From Flagellimonas myxillae (lineage in GTDB: Bacteria; Bacteroidota; Bacteroidia; Flavobacteriales; Flavobacteriaceae): 64,000 bases of DNA. The notes below the pieces were generated by a model. That model did no database searches and was not told where the DNA came from. It worked only from the letters and a program-made list of their open reading frames with translations. A program made the translations under genes and the position numbers. Of the stretch, positions 1 to 10,100 are shown one piece after another (within the stretch, counting starts at the first letter, position 1; each line of letters begins with the position of its first letter). The DNA lies in the NCBI RefSeq assembly GCF_023502235.1, contig NZ_JAMFLY010000001.1:248001-312000 (forward strand). Direction: 5' to 3'.

Positions 1-2579
1 TGTTCAAGTCCGTCGAGGCTGAGGATAGGGGTGTTGTTGTACCCTCCGTCCAGGTTAATCTCGAAGACCCCAGCAGCAGCTTCTTGGCAGACCTCCCCAT
101 TGACGATTAGTCCTCCTACCGGATTTCCCCCGTTGTCGAGGATCCTGTTGGCGTTGGCAGGGTCCACCAAAAAAGCCTTAAGATTGGCATCGGTAAAAAC
201 CAGCGGCGTGCAGGGCGCGGCACAGGTAGTACTACTTTGTAGTTCGTTGAAGGTTGGATTGTAGGCATTTCCGGTAACAGCATAAACCGATGGTGTGCTG
301 GTCAGGGCTGCCCAGGGTTGAATAGCACAAAGGCTCGATAAGGAACTGTTATCATCAATATTTACTCCTTCAGTAATATTGCTAAGACTCTCCAGTCCAG
401 TTAGACTGGTTAGGGAATCGTTACCATTTATGGTTAGAATAGCAAGGTTTGTTAATGCACGAAGCCCGTTTAGATCGAGAAGTGCATCATTATTGGCAAT
501 AGAAAAATCCGTGGTGCCAGAACGTACTGTTGTAATATTATGAAGACCTTCTAAACTGGTTAGTTTGGTATTCTCAATGATAAACAAACCAAAAACATTG
601 GTTAACCCACTCAGTGCTTCAATGGAAATAAGCTCGGCATTTCTGGCAATGGTCAATGATTCATTAAAAAAAGGTGTTGAGGTATTCAATAAATTGAGGG
701 ACTCCAATCCAGAAAGGTTAGTAAGGCTTGGATTGTCGGTGATGAACAAATTTGTTGTTATTTCCAGAATAGTACTAAGGGGAGATAGGTCTGTTATTGG
801 ACTACCTGAAGCGTTATCAGAAATGGTAAGACTGCCATCAATGATCGTGCAGCCATTTTGACCAAAAGCATTGACCTCTTCTTGGGATGTAAGAACAATA
901 TCACCTATACATGGGTCCACCAGACATGTGGCAAGACTTTGTAATTCGATAAAGGTTGGGTTATACGCGTTTCCATTTACAATCCAATCGGCGGATGCTC
1001 CTGGGTTATTGAATGCCCACGATTGGAGTGCACAAAAATTGGCCAGACCAAAATTGTTGAAAATCTCAATGTCCGCAATAGTGGTCAAGTTTTCCAATCC
1101 TGAAAGGTTGGTAAGTTGGGTATCTGCTATAATCGTGGATGGGATTTCCGTTAGGGTATTGAGAGGTGATAAGTTACTAATGGAAGTTCCTCCGCTGCTA
1201 GTATCCTCCTGGATAGCTAAGGAGGTTCCAACAATCCTTTCAAAACCCAACCCACCTAGAAAATTTACTTGTTCTTGGGTGTTTAGTATAGGGTCGTGAT
1301 TCAGAATTTTTGGGTCGTAAAAATTTAGGCTTCTTAAATTAATATCTGATGCGTTTATGGGATTGCCATAAAAATAGAGTCGGTCATTAAATACTTTTCC
1401 AAATAAGGGGCGGATGTCCTGGGTCAAGGAAGGAATGACTCCCCGTACCCGGGGTAAAACCGAAGCCAAGGTAGATTCCCTCATTTCAAATAGTTTTAGG
1501 GAACCCGATTCCGAAGCGTAAAAAATCAATGCATCGTTGTAAATTCCTAGAAACTCTGCTCCATTTAAATTCCCAAGTGGAATTCCAAAAAAAGTGTTGC
1601 CCGTACTTCTAGAGAACAGTACAATGTTGTCAATCACATTATCATTATTGCTACTTACCAACAGCGCGAGTTGATTGTTATAGATAGTAGCACCTTTATT
1701 ACTTCTATTGGTGCCTTCAAAACTAAATGGCGAAAGTCCTGGAGAAGTAAGAATAGGCTCAAACTGGCCAAGGGAATCCAGTCTATAGAACTTCATTCCA
1801 TTGTTTGGCCCATCCTTGGAAATAATGTAGAGGTCGTCTTCGAAAACTGCAGAAGCAGGTACGGTATTGGCTACCCAACTTATACTCCCAACAGGTGACA
1901 GCACATTTGTACCCCCATTGGTATTTAGGCTGTAAAGCTGAAAGAAATCCTCAAATGTGGTTGGTACATCTCCGGTATCAATAAAAAAGTATAGTTGGTT
2001 GTGCGCAATTTGAAAGCGTACGGGAGCGAAATCCGTGCCTGGCACAATAGTGTTGACCGTATTAACTCCCTCGCTTGGCGAATAGCTGATCAGCCCAACT
2101 TCGGGGACACTCGTGTTCTGCCGACCAGGGAAATAGAGTCTATTGTTATACACAATCATTTCGCTAAAAAATATCTCATCAACTCGAACCGAATTATCAA
2201 CCACAATGGGCACCCCATTATTAAATCGGTATAAGAGATAGCCTCCGCCTACGGTAAGGTTTGCCATGGCAAAATAGAGGTCATTGTCAAAGACGGTAAG
2301 CGCAATGATATCGAAGGTGTCTGTGAAAGTACCACCGGAAGATGGGTCAAACTTAAGTTCTATGTCGTTTGTTTGATCCAGTGCAAGGATAAAATCGGTG
2401 TTGTTGGTAGTTCCCAGATCTGAAATGTAGTAGAGTTCATTATTGAACTCAACGAATTCTGGACTTGTAGCCTGTCCAAATTCGTATGTGTTGCCGAATT
2501 CGTCTTGGTATTCGCTGATCTGCCCCCAAACCAAGGTAACGGAGCACAGCGCAATTATAAGGAGTAGTGTTTTTTTCAT
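1..2579 (-). CDS. Secreted beta-propeller plus leucine-rich (receptor L-like) protein, 3' end outside window
   Basis: The frame starts at the ATG at 2579 and stays open to base 1, giving at least 859 residues; the stop lies beyond the left edge. Residues 1-20 are a signal peptide ending VWGQ. About residues 30-430 carry eight loosely spaced repeats of the type FNNELYY, FDNDLYF, YNNRLYF, HNQLYFF, FEDDLYI and FNDRLYF, which look like blades of a beta-propeller. From about residue 450 on there are leucine-rich repeats of the type LTNLSGLENLT, as in receptor L domains, broken by a twice-occurring module with NAYNPTF and ELQS. It is the last gene of an operon reading leftward, 10 bp after the Cys-rich lipoprotein gene. 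A surface adhesin or binding role is inference. A C-terminal type IX secretion domain would lie outside the window and cannot be seen. Confidence 0.85.
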   Translation of the reverse strand, partial: MKKTLLLIIALCSVTLVWGQISEYQDEFGNTYEFGQATSPEFVEFNNELYYISDLGTTNNTDFILALDQTNDIELKFDPSSGGTFTDTFDIIALTVFDNDLYFAMANLTVGGGYLLYRFNNGVPIVVDNSVRVDEIFFSEMIVYNNRLYFPGRQNTSVPEVGLISYSPSEGVNTVNTIVPGTDFAPVRFQIAHNQLYFFIDTGDVPTTFEDFFQLYSLNTNGGTNVLSPVGSISWVANTVPASAVFEDDLYIISKDGPNNGMKFYRLDSLGQFEPILTSPGLSPFSFEGTNRSNKGATIYNNQLALLVSSNNDNVIDNIVLFSRSTGNTFFGIPLGNLNGAEFLGIYNDALIFYASESGSLKLFEMRESTLASVLPRVRGVIPSLTQDIRPLFGKVFNDRLYFYGNPINASDINLRSLNFYDPKILNHDPILNTQEQVNFLGGLGFERIVGTSLAIQEDTSSGGTSISNLSPLNTLTEIPSTIIADTQLTNLSGLENLTTIADIEIFNNFGLANFCALQSWAFNNPGASADWIVNGNAYNPTFIELQSLATCLVDPCIGDIVLTSQEEVNAFGQNGCTIIDGSLTISDNASGSPITDLSPLSTILEITTNLFITDNPSLTNLSGLESLNLLNTSTPFFNESLTIARNAELISIEALSGLTNVFGLFIIENTKLTSLEGLHNITTVRSGTTDFSIANNDALLDLNGLRALTNLAILTINGNDSLTSLTGLESLSNITEGVNIDDNSSLSSLCAIQPWAALTSTPSVYAVTGNAYNPTFNELQSSTTCAAPCTPLVFTDANLKAFLVDPANANRILDNGGNPVGGLIVNGEVCQEAAAGVFEINLDGGYNNTPILSLDGLE

Positions 2580-2589
2580 TTTATTGAGT

Positions 2590-3996
2590 TTAGTTGAATA
2601 TCAAGGATGCAGTTCTAGAAACCCTTTGGCCATCTGGCAAATTCACAATCAAGGTTACAACATCCCGTACACCGGATTCTGCGCCTGGAATGCTCAGTGA
2701 ATATTCCCCCAGAGCCTGCGGTTGAAGTGAGGTAGAATTAGAACTAAAAGTTATTTGGTCCGAATATCCGTCTGAGCCTGCTACAGAAATACTTCCTACC
2801 GTTCCTTGATAGAGACAAAAAATATCAGCAATGGCAAAATAGTCCTGACCAGCAACTGGAGAAGATGGCGATAATCTTAAAGAACGGATTGTAGTTTGCG
2901 AGTTGAAATTTATATTTAGTTTTGGAAGTAATCCACCTTCATTTACTTTTTCGAATGAACTTAGGACGTTATTCGGCAACGCTAATGCGCTAGCTCCTAC
3001 GAAAATGTCCTCTTTGTATTCTCGGTCGAGAAAATCAGAGTTGCAAAGTTTTTGCTTTAAGTTTGGAGCACCCGGGGCAGGACTTCCAGTTGCAATGCAA
3101 ACCACGTTTAAACCCGCAACTGCAGTGGCGCAAGCTGCTAAAAATTTGGCAGCTACCGGTGCCCCAACAACCGATTCCACAAGAGCTGCTGTGGTCGCAA
3201 GGCAAAGTTTTGGAAATAGATTGGAGTTAACTTTGTTGGCTAAGCACACATTACCCAATGCGGTTGAAGCTGACTGGCAGATATCTTTTAGATTGATTTT
3301 GGGTGCTATGGAAGAAGGGATAGAGGATGTATACCTTCCTGAGCTTAATCTCTTTGTTGGAAAAGTGCCCAATACTAGACCAGCTTCAGATTTCACGATT
3401 ACCCTTACTCTAGCATCTTTTTCAACACCGCATTGAAAAACACTAATGTTTACCTTAGTTTCATCTATTGGTTTATTGGGATTATTAATAAATGGAATGC
3501 GGCTAGTGATTTTTCTTCTTGACGATTTATTTACGTTTAATACTTTATCTTCAAAATTATCTTTAGTAAAATCAACTTCAGTATTTAGCTGGGAACTTCC
3601 GTCATCTGATAAAAAAGTTACAGAAGCCTTTAACTCAGAATGCCAAACAAAATTTATTTGTGTTCCGTCTTGAGTAAAAATGTCCAGTGGCCGACCAATA
3701 TTATCTAATCGGTAGATTGTTGTATCACCTTGATCTATTACGTCAAATTGGTTGATGTTAGTTGGCATTCCATTATCATCACGGTCCCCCCAGAAGTCAA
3801 CTTGATAGTCATTGTCCATATAGGTTGCAATAAGCGGATCAGTAGCGTTGGTCATGACAAGAAAATTCGATTCGATTTCTGAGTTGCTATCTGTGACGTC
3901 CGTTTCTTCATCTTGCAATAAACTTGTGCAACCGAGCATTAACAGGGATAAAATAATTACCTTAATACCGATTCTGAGGGTTGATGACTTTTTCAT
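2590..3996 (-). CDS. Cys-rich lipoprotein of unknown function
   Basis: 468 residues. The N-terminus ends in a lipobox (LMLGC), so the mature protein is probably a lipoprotein exposed on or anchored to a membrane. Residues about 40-150 contain repeated short beta segments (DNDYQVDFWGD, TIYRLDNIGR) like RHS/YD-type or lipocalin-like strands. The middle, about residues 235-325, is rich in Ala and Cys (at least eight cysteines) and predicted helical. The last 100 residues look like an Ig-like beta domain. I do not recognise a family. It lies 17 bp downstream of the DUF5723 gene and 10 bp upstream of the propeller/LRR gene, so all three are probably co-transcribed and may form one surface assembly. 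Confidence 0.85.
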   Translation of the reverse strand: MKKSSTLRIGIKVIILSLLMLGCTSLLQDEETDVTDSNSEIESNFLVMTNATDPLIATYMDNDYQVDFWGDRDDNGMPTNINQFDVIDQGDTTIYRLDNIGRPLDIFTQDGTQINFVWHSELKASVTFLSDDGSSQLNTEVDFTKDNFEDKVLNVNKSSRRKITSRIPFINNPNKPIDETKVNISVFQCGVEKDARVRVIVKSEAGLVLGTFPTKRLSSGRYTSSIPSSIAPKINLKDICQSASTALGNVCLANKVNSNLFPKLCLATTAALVESVVGAPVAAKFLAACATAVAGLNVVCIATGSPAPGAPNLKQKLCNSDFLDREYKEDIFVGASALALPNNVLSSFEKVNEGGLLPKLNINFNSQTTIRSLRLSPSSPVAGQDYFAIADIFCLYQGTVGSISVAGSDGYSDQITFSSNSTSLQPQALGEYSLSIPGAESGVRDVVTLIVNLPDGQRVSRTASLIFN

Positions 3997-4013
3997 TTTT
4001 TTGTTTTTACTTA

Positions 4014-5345
4014 TTATCTTTTGTGATTTATCGGCACCTTAAAACCGAAATAAATGTTGGCTGTTTGGGCACTCTCCGTGAGTAAATTGGAAAGGATACT
4101 TCCAGAACCAATAATCACTGGACCTAATTTGAAACCGGCACCTAGACTTGTACTGCCCAATGCGCTATAGGTCACAGGCAGATAAATACTGATGGCTCGA
4201 GTCTCAAAACGCGGTGTTAAGGTGATTTGGTTAAGGCCATTGTTATTGTATGGACCCTCTTTTTTTACCAGGGTCTGATGAATGTCCAAGTTGGCATAGA
4301 CCAGGGGAATTATTTTGTAATCAATATTAACACGAAGGGTAGTGGGCAACGCTACGGTTACATCCCCAGCTGCTGAAGTCGAAGTGAAATTGTTGTCCAA
4401 GGCATCGATAAAGTCCTCCTCAATTTCATCGGCATTTACTCCGCCATTTACATTGTAATTGGTGAGTTCGGTATCCTTGTAGGTAATGGAACCTATGTCT
4501 AAAACGGAAACCCCAATTTTTGCCCTGTATTTGTTCAGGGCCCTAGGGTTGTCATCGGCATCCGCAAATCGTGACCCCCTGGTGCGATATTCATAAACTA
4601 CTCCTACATCCAACCCAAAACCCGGAGCCATGTCCTTGGCGTAGTCGCCTGTATTTTGATCTTGATCATAGCTGATCAGATATGACAATTCCCCATTTAA
4701 GGATACTTGGTTGCTTGTGGCATTAAAAGAACCATTCAATGTGCTGGAGGTAGCTTGGGCCACACCGGCCCCCATGAGGTATTTTAGGGTAAGTCCCCCT
4801 TTTAAATAGTGTTGGTCATAATCGTAGTATAACACTCGGCCATAGGCCAGTCCAACTTCACCCCAAATATGGGTAGTGGCGTTCAGGTTGTTCTGTTCAA
4901 AACTGAAATTGTCCGATGGAAAACCATCAACGATCCCTTCAAAGAATTCACCACTGATGTTATTGAATGTATTGGACATTCTGGCCTTGGTAATAAGACC
5001 AATACTGTGTTTTTCATTGATGTTGAACATAAATGAAGGACCCAATACCTCGGCATTGGCCAATACTTCATTTTGGGTTGATGATAGCGTGCCTAGATTG
5101 TTTAAATCTCCGTTGACCATGTCGATCATATTTGACAAGGAAAAATTGGTATAGTCGTTTGCTATTAATGCTCCGACGGAGAAAAGGTTCACATCAATTT
5201 GAACTCGGGCGTCTGCTATGTTTGCTGGGTTTACTGTTACCCCATGAACACCATTGAAGTTGTCTGTCTCATATCCTATCAAGGATTGTGACCATAAGGT
5301 TTTAGAGATGCTTAAAATAAATACTATGAGTAGCGTTTTCTTCAT
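4014..5345 (-). CDS. DUF5723 family outer membrane protein
   Basis: 443 residues. A signal peptide (residues 1-19, ending LWSQ) is followed by the DUF5723 N-terminal pattern, here NFNGVHGVTVNPANIADAR, which is typical of this Bacteroidetes family. The rest alternates short beta strands (YLKGGLTLKYLMGAG, LGAGFKLGPVIIGSG) and ends in a strand-like C-terminus, consistent with an outer-membrane beta barrel. The family has no known biochemical role. The gene starts 12 bp after the stop of the small LuxR-type gene and is followed closely by the lipoprotein gene. It is therefore the first structural gene of operon A. Confidence 0.88.
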   Translation of the reverse strand: MKKTLLIVFILSISKTLWSQSLIGYETDNFNGVHGVTVNPANIADARVQIDVNLFSVGALIANDYTNFSLSNMIDMVNGDLNNLGTLSSTQNEVLANAEVLGPSFMFNINEKHSIGLITKARMSNTFNNISGEFFEGIVDGFPSDNFSFEQNNLNATTHIWGEVGLAYGRVLYYDYDQHYLKGGLTLKYLMGAGVAQATSSTLNGSFNATSNQVSLNGELSYLISYDQDQNTGDYAKDMAPGFGLDVGVVYEYRTRGSRFADADDNPRALNKYRAKIGVSVLDIGSITYKDTELTNYNVNGGVNADEIEEDFIDALDNNFTSTSAAGDVTVALPTTLRVNIDYKIIPLVYANLDIHQTLVKKEGPYNNNGLNQITLTPRFETRAISIYLPVTYSALGSTSLGAGFKLGPVIIGSGSILSNLLTESAQTANIYFGFKVPINHKR

Positions 5346-5357
5346 TTTTCAGGGTGG

Positions 5358-5621
5358 TTATTCGAGCATATCAAATGCGAGGGCAAACAATACGGTCTCC
5401 CTAGGGGTTTTTAGATTGATTTTCCTAGTGATATTCTTTCTATGGGTACCAACCGTATTCTTTGATATATTGAGTTCTGTTGCAATGGACTGGCTGCTAT
5501 GCCCTTCCACAACTAATTTCAGAACTTGCCTTTCTCGTTTGGTCATTTTTTTAAATTGTACTTTATGTTCGGTGCATATGGCAGCTATGATGCCATACAG
5601 TTTGGTACTGGCTATTCTCAT
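5358..5621 (-). CDS. Small LuxR/NarL-type HTH transcriptional regulator (copy 1)
   Basis: 87 residues, almost only a GerE/LuxR-type DNA-binding domain: TKRERQVLKLVVEGHSSQSI from about residue 27, then the recognition helix ISKNTVGTHRKNI. There is no receiver, autoinducer or PAS domain, so it is a LuxR solo of minimal size. The ATG at 5621 is the only reasonable start. The gene is first in operon A. A perfect NarL-like dyad lies 105 bp upstream (5726-5747) with a TAAGTTTG -7 box at 5698-5705, so autoregulation is plausible. It is a paralogue of the next gene upstream: both share the RE, ISK-TV-TH-KNI core and the FAL-D-E end. Confidence 0.9.
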   Translation of the reverse strand: MRIASTKLYGIIAAICTEHKVQFKKMTKRERQVLKLVVEGHSSQSIATELNISKNTVGTHRKNITRKINLKTPRETVLFALAFDMLE

Positions 5622-5697
5622 TTTTTTCGATAAAAATTGATGATTGGGGAAATCAGTCTTGTGCTTTAAAGGTGGGGGCCTTACATACTGACCATAA

Positions 5698-5705
5698 CAA
5701 ACTTA
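5698..5705 (-). promoter_or_regulatory. -7 box of operon A promoter
   Basis: TAAGTTTG on the minus strand is a perfect match to the Bacteroidetes -7 element TAnnTTTG. It lies 20 nt downstream of the TACCCA dyad and about 77 nt before the start of the first small LuxR-type gene. Confidence 0.7.
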
Positions 5706-5710
5706 GCGTT

Positions 5711-6052
5711 CTAAGCAATGTTGGGAAATACCCAGTTCTGGGTATTTTTTTGCTCCAAATCCATAAAAAGAGCGAATAGGATTACATCTCGTAAACCATT
5801 AAACTTACCTTTTCTGTATATGTTCTTTTTATGGGTGTCTACGGTGTGTTTGGAGATGAATAACTTATCAGCTATTTCATAACTGTTTAGTCCCAAGGCC
5901 AGCTGCTTAATAATTTCTTTTTCCCTTGTTGTGAAGCAATGTTCATCAATGTGATGGTAGGATCTTGAGATGTTTGATAAGGTTCGCATAAAAGACAGGC
6001 TTATTTGTGCGTTTTCAGCATCTATGTTATCGAGTTTTTGCTTTGTTTCCAT
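5711..6052 (-). CDS. Small LuxR/NarL-type HTH transcriptional regulator (copy 2)
   Basis: 113 residues. The first 35 residues are a short helical lead with no recognisable sensor; from about residue 40 there is a LuxR-type HTH (FTTREKEIIKQLALG, then ISKHTVDTHKKNIYRK). It is paralogous to the 87-residue regulator 90 bp downstream. Its promoter region contains a TATATTTG -7 box at 6109-6116 directly abutting a TGTCGTG-N5-CACGACA palindrome (6117-6135), a layout expected for a repressor operator. The last codons of this gene contain the perfect TACCCAG-TT-CTGGGTA dyad of the downstream operon, so coding and control sequence overlap here. Confidence 0.9.
   Translation of the reverse strand: METKQKLDNIDAENAQISLSFMRTLSNISRSYHHIDEHCFTTREKEIIKQLALGLNSYEIADKLFISKHTVDTHKKNIYRKGKFNGLRDVILFALFMDLEQKNTQNWVFPNIA
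5726..5747. promoter_or_regulatory. NarL-like dyad operator, site 1
   Basis: A perfect inverted repeat AAATACCCAG-TT-CTGGGTATTT. The heptamer layout TACCCAG-N2-CTGGGTA resembles the 7-2-7 sites bound by NarL-type HTH proteins. The edge of the shared nonamer arm is exactly 20 nt from the -7 box at 5698-5705. It overlaps the 3' end of the upstream LuxR-type gene. A second copy with the same spacing lies at 10234-10257. Confidence 0.7.
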
Positions 6053-6108
6053 GTCAGTTGGTTTTATGTGTTCGATATCTCAAAACTCCTGTAAACAAAG
6101 GCTTTAGG

Positions 6109-6116
6109 CAAATATA
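6109..6116 (-). promoter_or_regulatory. -7 box of luxR2 promoter
   Basis: TATATTTG on the minus strand, a perfect Bacteroidetes -7 element. A TTTG that could act as the -33 element sits 17 nt upstream, on the other side of the TGTCGTG palindrome, so the palindrome occupies the promoter spacer. Confidence 0.65.
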
Positions 6117-6135
6117 TGTCGTGAGTGACACGACA
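6117..6135. promoter_or_regulatory. TGTCGTG palindromic operator, site 1
   Basis: A perfect 7-bp inverted repeat TGTCGTG-AGTGA-CACGACA. It fills the spacer between a TTTG and the TATATTTG -7 box of the second LuxR-type gene. The same palindrome, with further matching flank (AATA-CG-GAATGG), occurs at 13729-13747 upstream of operon C. Bound protein unknown; its position suggests repression. Confidence 0.65.
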
Positions 6136-6296
6136 AATAGCGCGAATGGAATTTACAACGTATGAAAGGCGAAGATGATAGATTTGTTTGGGTTATGGAG
6201 GAAAGGCTTAACTCATCATTTAGACCACTCAAGGACTTCAAATAGATGAAGTGCTCCAGGAGTTTTCGACACGGTTAGCCAGAATGGAATTGCGAT

Positions 6297-7121
6297 TTAT
6301 TCGCACTTTTTAAGATGACGATCAAGAGCCGTCTGCAATTCGTTTATGATTAGATGGTCATTGGTCTTTTTAGCTTGTTCCAGTTTCTTCTGGAGCCTAT
6401 CGATATTCTTTTGGCATTTACTGGTTTTGATTTTTGGAGGCTTAACCGACTTTTCGGACGTTTCGGATATTGGGTTTGCTTCCATATTTTCCGTTTTTGC
6501 CCTTTCTTTTGCTTCAGGCTTTTCTACATTGACCAATACGTCTGTTTTAACAGTACTATTTTCTGCCGATTCGGTTTCAATTGCTTGTTTTGCTGCTTCT
6601 TTTTCAGGGATGAATTGCTTTACCGGGTTAGGTAGGAATTCACCAAGTTCTACACGTTTGGCCAAATCGTCTATTTTGGATTTGCTGCTAAAATTTGGAT
6701 ATGCTGAATACACTACTTTCCGTTGTTGGGCCAAAGTGGTTTTAGAGGAAATGGCGCTGATCAACTCTTCAAACCGCAGAGCTTCCTGTTTTTTTTGGAC
6801 CTTCTTTTTTACCACCGCCACTATTGTTGTAAACCCTTTACCACGAGTTTCGTTGACACGGATTGGAACACCCGTGCTTTCAATGGTAAAACTGCAATCC
6901 AAACATGCATAGGGGAATACAATACCTTCATTTTTTAGGTGGTTACCTGAAAATTCTCCCTCCGAAGTTTTAAATTTTTCAATGATGATGCTCCCTGGTT
7001 TAAGCTTGTTTCCCATCATTTCAAAAGTGCCTGAGAAACTGTTGTTGGATAAAAAACTCTTTTTCTGTCCGTAATTGAACATAGAACTAAGTAAGCATGC
7101 AGTTAGAAATAGTTTTTTCAT
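6297..7121 (-). CDS. Exported protein with charged coiled-coil C-terminus, unknown function
   Basis: 274 residues. A signal peptide (MKKLFLTACLLSSMFNYGQ) is followed by a globular N-terminal half with one CLDC motif near residue 75 (possible disulfide or metal site). The middle (about 165-230) is a Glu/Lys/Ala-rich low-complexity linker. The last 45 residues are a charged coiled coil (NIDRLQKKLEQAKK) with a Cys near each end. No family recognised. It follows the 1008-residue lipoprotein gene by 35 bp and is probably the second gene of operon B. The 244 bp downstream carry the luxR2 promoter and no other gene. Confidence 0.8.
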   Translation of the reverse strand: MKKLFLTACLLSSMFNYGQKKSFLSNNSFSGTFEMMGNKLKPGSIIIEKFKTSEGEFSGNHLKNEGIVFPYACLDCSFTIESTGVPIRVNETRGKGFTTIVAVVKKKVQKKQEALRFEELISAISSKTTLAQQRKVVYSAYPNFSSKSKIDDLAKRVELGEFLPNPVKQFIPEKEAAKQAIETESAENSTVKTDVLVNVEKPEAKERAKTENMEANPISETSEKSVKPPKIKTSKCQKNIDRLQKKLEQAKKTNDHLIINELQTALDRHLKKCE

Positions 7122-7156
7122 GGGTTCGATTCAAATCAAAAATGTGCGTGTTGAGT

Positions 7157-10100
7157 TTACTGCCTCCTTAGTGTTAGGAAACCGGTAGCTTTATTTTTCC
7201 AGCCCGCGGTGCCACCACCCTCGTATTCAGATTCATAAGGCCCTGTGAAACTGTCTGTGTTCTCATCATAGGTTCCAGTATAGGTAAAAGTTCGGTCGGT
7301 GAAAAAGAAGCCGTTGCTTCTACTCACAATGTTGATATTGACAGTGGTTCCGTCAAATGTCCATTCATTTGTTACCACAGTATCTGAGTTGCCATTTCTT
7401 ATATTGCTAAAGTCCATTATTCCGCAAATCATTGTCTGGCAGAACCCGTTAGGATTGGGAATAAAAACATAGGGCCTTGCATTTTGATGGTTGATACATT
7501 GTGTGTCATTACTGGTATTCGTAGGTTCACATGTTCTCACATCCCATTCCGGCATCCAATCCCCGTCCAATATGTTAGTGTTGTCCTCTTTTTTGCTAGC
7601 AGTATAACTCACTGTAGCAAATTGATTTAGGTCTATTGCCTCAATATCAAGAGCTCCATTTAGCGTTGTAGTGCTTGTTGTTGGATTAAACTGAGCCGTT
7701 ACGGTCCGCATTTCACCAACCTCCAATACTGTTCCATTGCTCCAGTTGGTGGTAATTTCATCATGTTGGGGTGTTACGGAAAAACCTGCGGATGCATCAA
7801 GATTATTAGTGATGGTAAAGGTTCTGACCGAAGGGAAATCGCCTACTTCAACTTCCCCAAAATCCAAAACGTCAGGGTTGACAGAAATTTCCAGTTCCAC
7901 ACCTTCACCCATTATAGGTAATCGGATGGGCGTCTCTTGGGATTCCGTATTGTCCACTACGAATTCACCGTTGAAAAATCCGGCACGGTCAGGTTTGAAA
8001 GTTATTGTGAATTCCCGACTATCTTGCGAAGCAAGTGTGATTCCAGATGGATTGGCCAGCTCATTGTCCAGGGAAGTTGTGTAACCACCTTCAGCTTCGT
8101 TGGTGAACACAAAACCGTTGATTCCAATATTGATGTCTGTTGGGTTTGATATTCGCAATAATTTCGTTTCGCCTGTTTCTGAATTGACGTCCACTTTTCC
8201 AAAATCCAGGTCGTTTGGAGTGGATAAAACCTCTAATTGAAGCCCTTTATAACCATCCCCCCCCAGAGCTACCACAACATCCTCTTGGTCGGAGTCGGTT
8301 TTAAATATCAGGGAGGTGTTGTAATCTGCAAAATCATCTATTGGATTGAAAGCCACCTGAATAGAAACGGTCTCGCTGGCGACGAGGGTTTGCTCTGGAA
8401 TGTTAAACGTATAACCATCTATAGAGGGCACTTCGCTTAGGATAAGATCCACATCAGATTCATTGGTCAGGATAATGGTTTGCGGTTCGCTGGATTCCCC
8501 CACCAAGATGTTTCCAAAATCAAGCTCCGTTTTATCTGATTTAAGGGCATTGACACCGTTAGCGAGTACTTCTAGTTTTGAGGTGCCGTTTTCTGCCAAA
8601 TCCGTGATAACCTCAAACTCCCCAGAAAAGTCATCAACGGTTTGCGGGTTAAAGATGATTGTAAAATCCATGGAAGTACCATTTTCCAATTCCATGCCCT
8701 GATTCGGGATTTCAGGACTGCTTGTAAAGTCAGTTTTAGGGAATTTGAACTCGGTAATCTTAAAAGGTGCTTCGCTGTTGTTTCTTATAGTAACGGTTTT
8801 GTTTTGAGGTTTCCCAACTGGAACTCGGTTAAATTCCAACTCACCAGATAGGGTCACATCCTTGCAATTGACCACTTCGCCGGTAGATTTGTCTATGCAA
8901 AATTCAATTTTGTTTTTGTATCGGGCCCAATCTATGACCAGAAGACCAAATTCCGCTGCATTGAATAGTTCTTTCACTTTGACTACACTGGAAATTAGCA
9001 GCTTTAGTCTTTCGCTTTGGACCAGGGGATGATTACATTGATTTAGAACATTGCCGACCCCAACGGTATTATCCCTTAAAAGATTGAGGTTATCGTCTAG
9101 AAAATCGCTGTTGGAAATTTGGTTTCTAGAGATTTTTTGAAAGGTTTGATTGATATTCTGAAAAGCGAACTTGCCTAGAGCGTCGAGGCATTGGTCACTG
9201 GAGAAGGCACCTTTTAAGGAACTGCTTACCAATCCCAAAAGGCTGATTAGGATTTTACCGGCATTTCTATTAAAAACTGCATTGTCTTCTGCCGAGTTAT
9301 CAAATTCCAACCCATTCTTTGCAATGATGGAATATTGCTGATTGTTGGGTATGTCAAAACTCACCTGGGTTTCTTCAAAGCCACTTAGACTTATGATGCG
9401 ACCAATTTGGTCCAATGCAAACAAGTTTTTATTGACATCGGGAAGGATTTGCACTGCGTTGGAGCCATTTTCGCCCAATAACCTTATCCCATAGGCCATG
9501 CTGTTGTCAATGTTTTTAACCGTTAGGGTATTACCCTCTGTTGAAATGGCCAAAGGTTCTTTGAGTTCGTCTATCAATTTTGACGGTTTTGATTTACCGG
9601 CATTCGAGTCCAGAACCTTATTTATAAGATTTGCCAAGGAAGATTGTACCAGTTCGTTGTTTAGCAAATCAACATTTTCTTTAGAGACTTCGATTTCAAT
9701 CCTAGTCTGTAAGGTTGTGAATTCGGGCATGCGCTCTATCTCGGTCATTACCTGTTTTTTAAGCTCAGTGGATAAATCCATGGCCCAGGGATGCATGAGC
9801 ACTAGTGCTTGGGCAGTGCTACTGGAATTGAGGGTGAAGCTTGACGGATTGGTTGGATTAACAAAGCCAAAAAGAACAATATTCTGGTCAAGATCGGTCA
9901 CAAAGGTCAATTCAAGACCGTCCCCGTTAAAATACTCCACGCTTGTGTTCCCAGCCGTAAGCGATGTATCATCTGTAAAGAGACCAGAGACTATAAGGTC
10001 AGAAGGGCTCAATTCGGCATTTGGAGGTAGTTCTATAGTAAGATCAACCAGGGTATTTCCATCTTGGGGCACTATTCCTTCAGATCCATCGTCAGTCCCT

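Noticed and set aside
5726..5747. Palindrome as rho-independent terminator
   Set aside because: A T run exists only on the plus strand, where no gene ends; on the minus strand the palindrome lies before the luxR2 stop codon and is followed by CCC.
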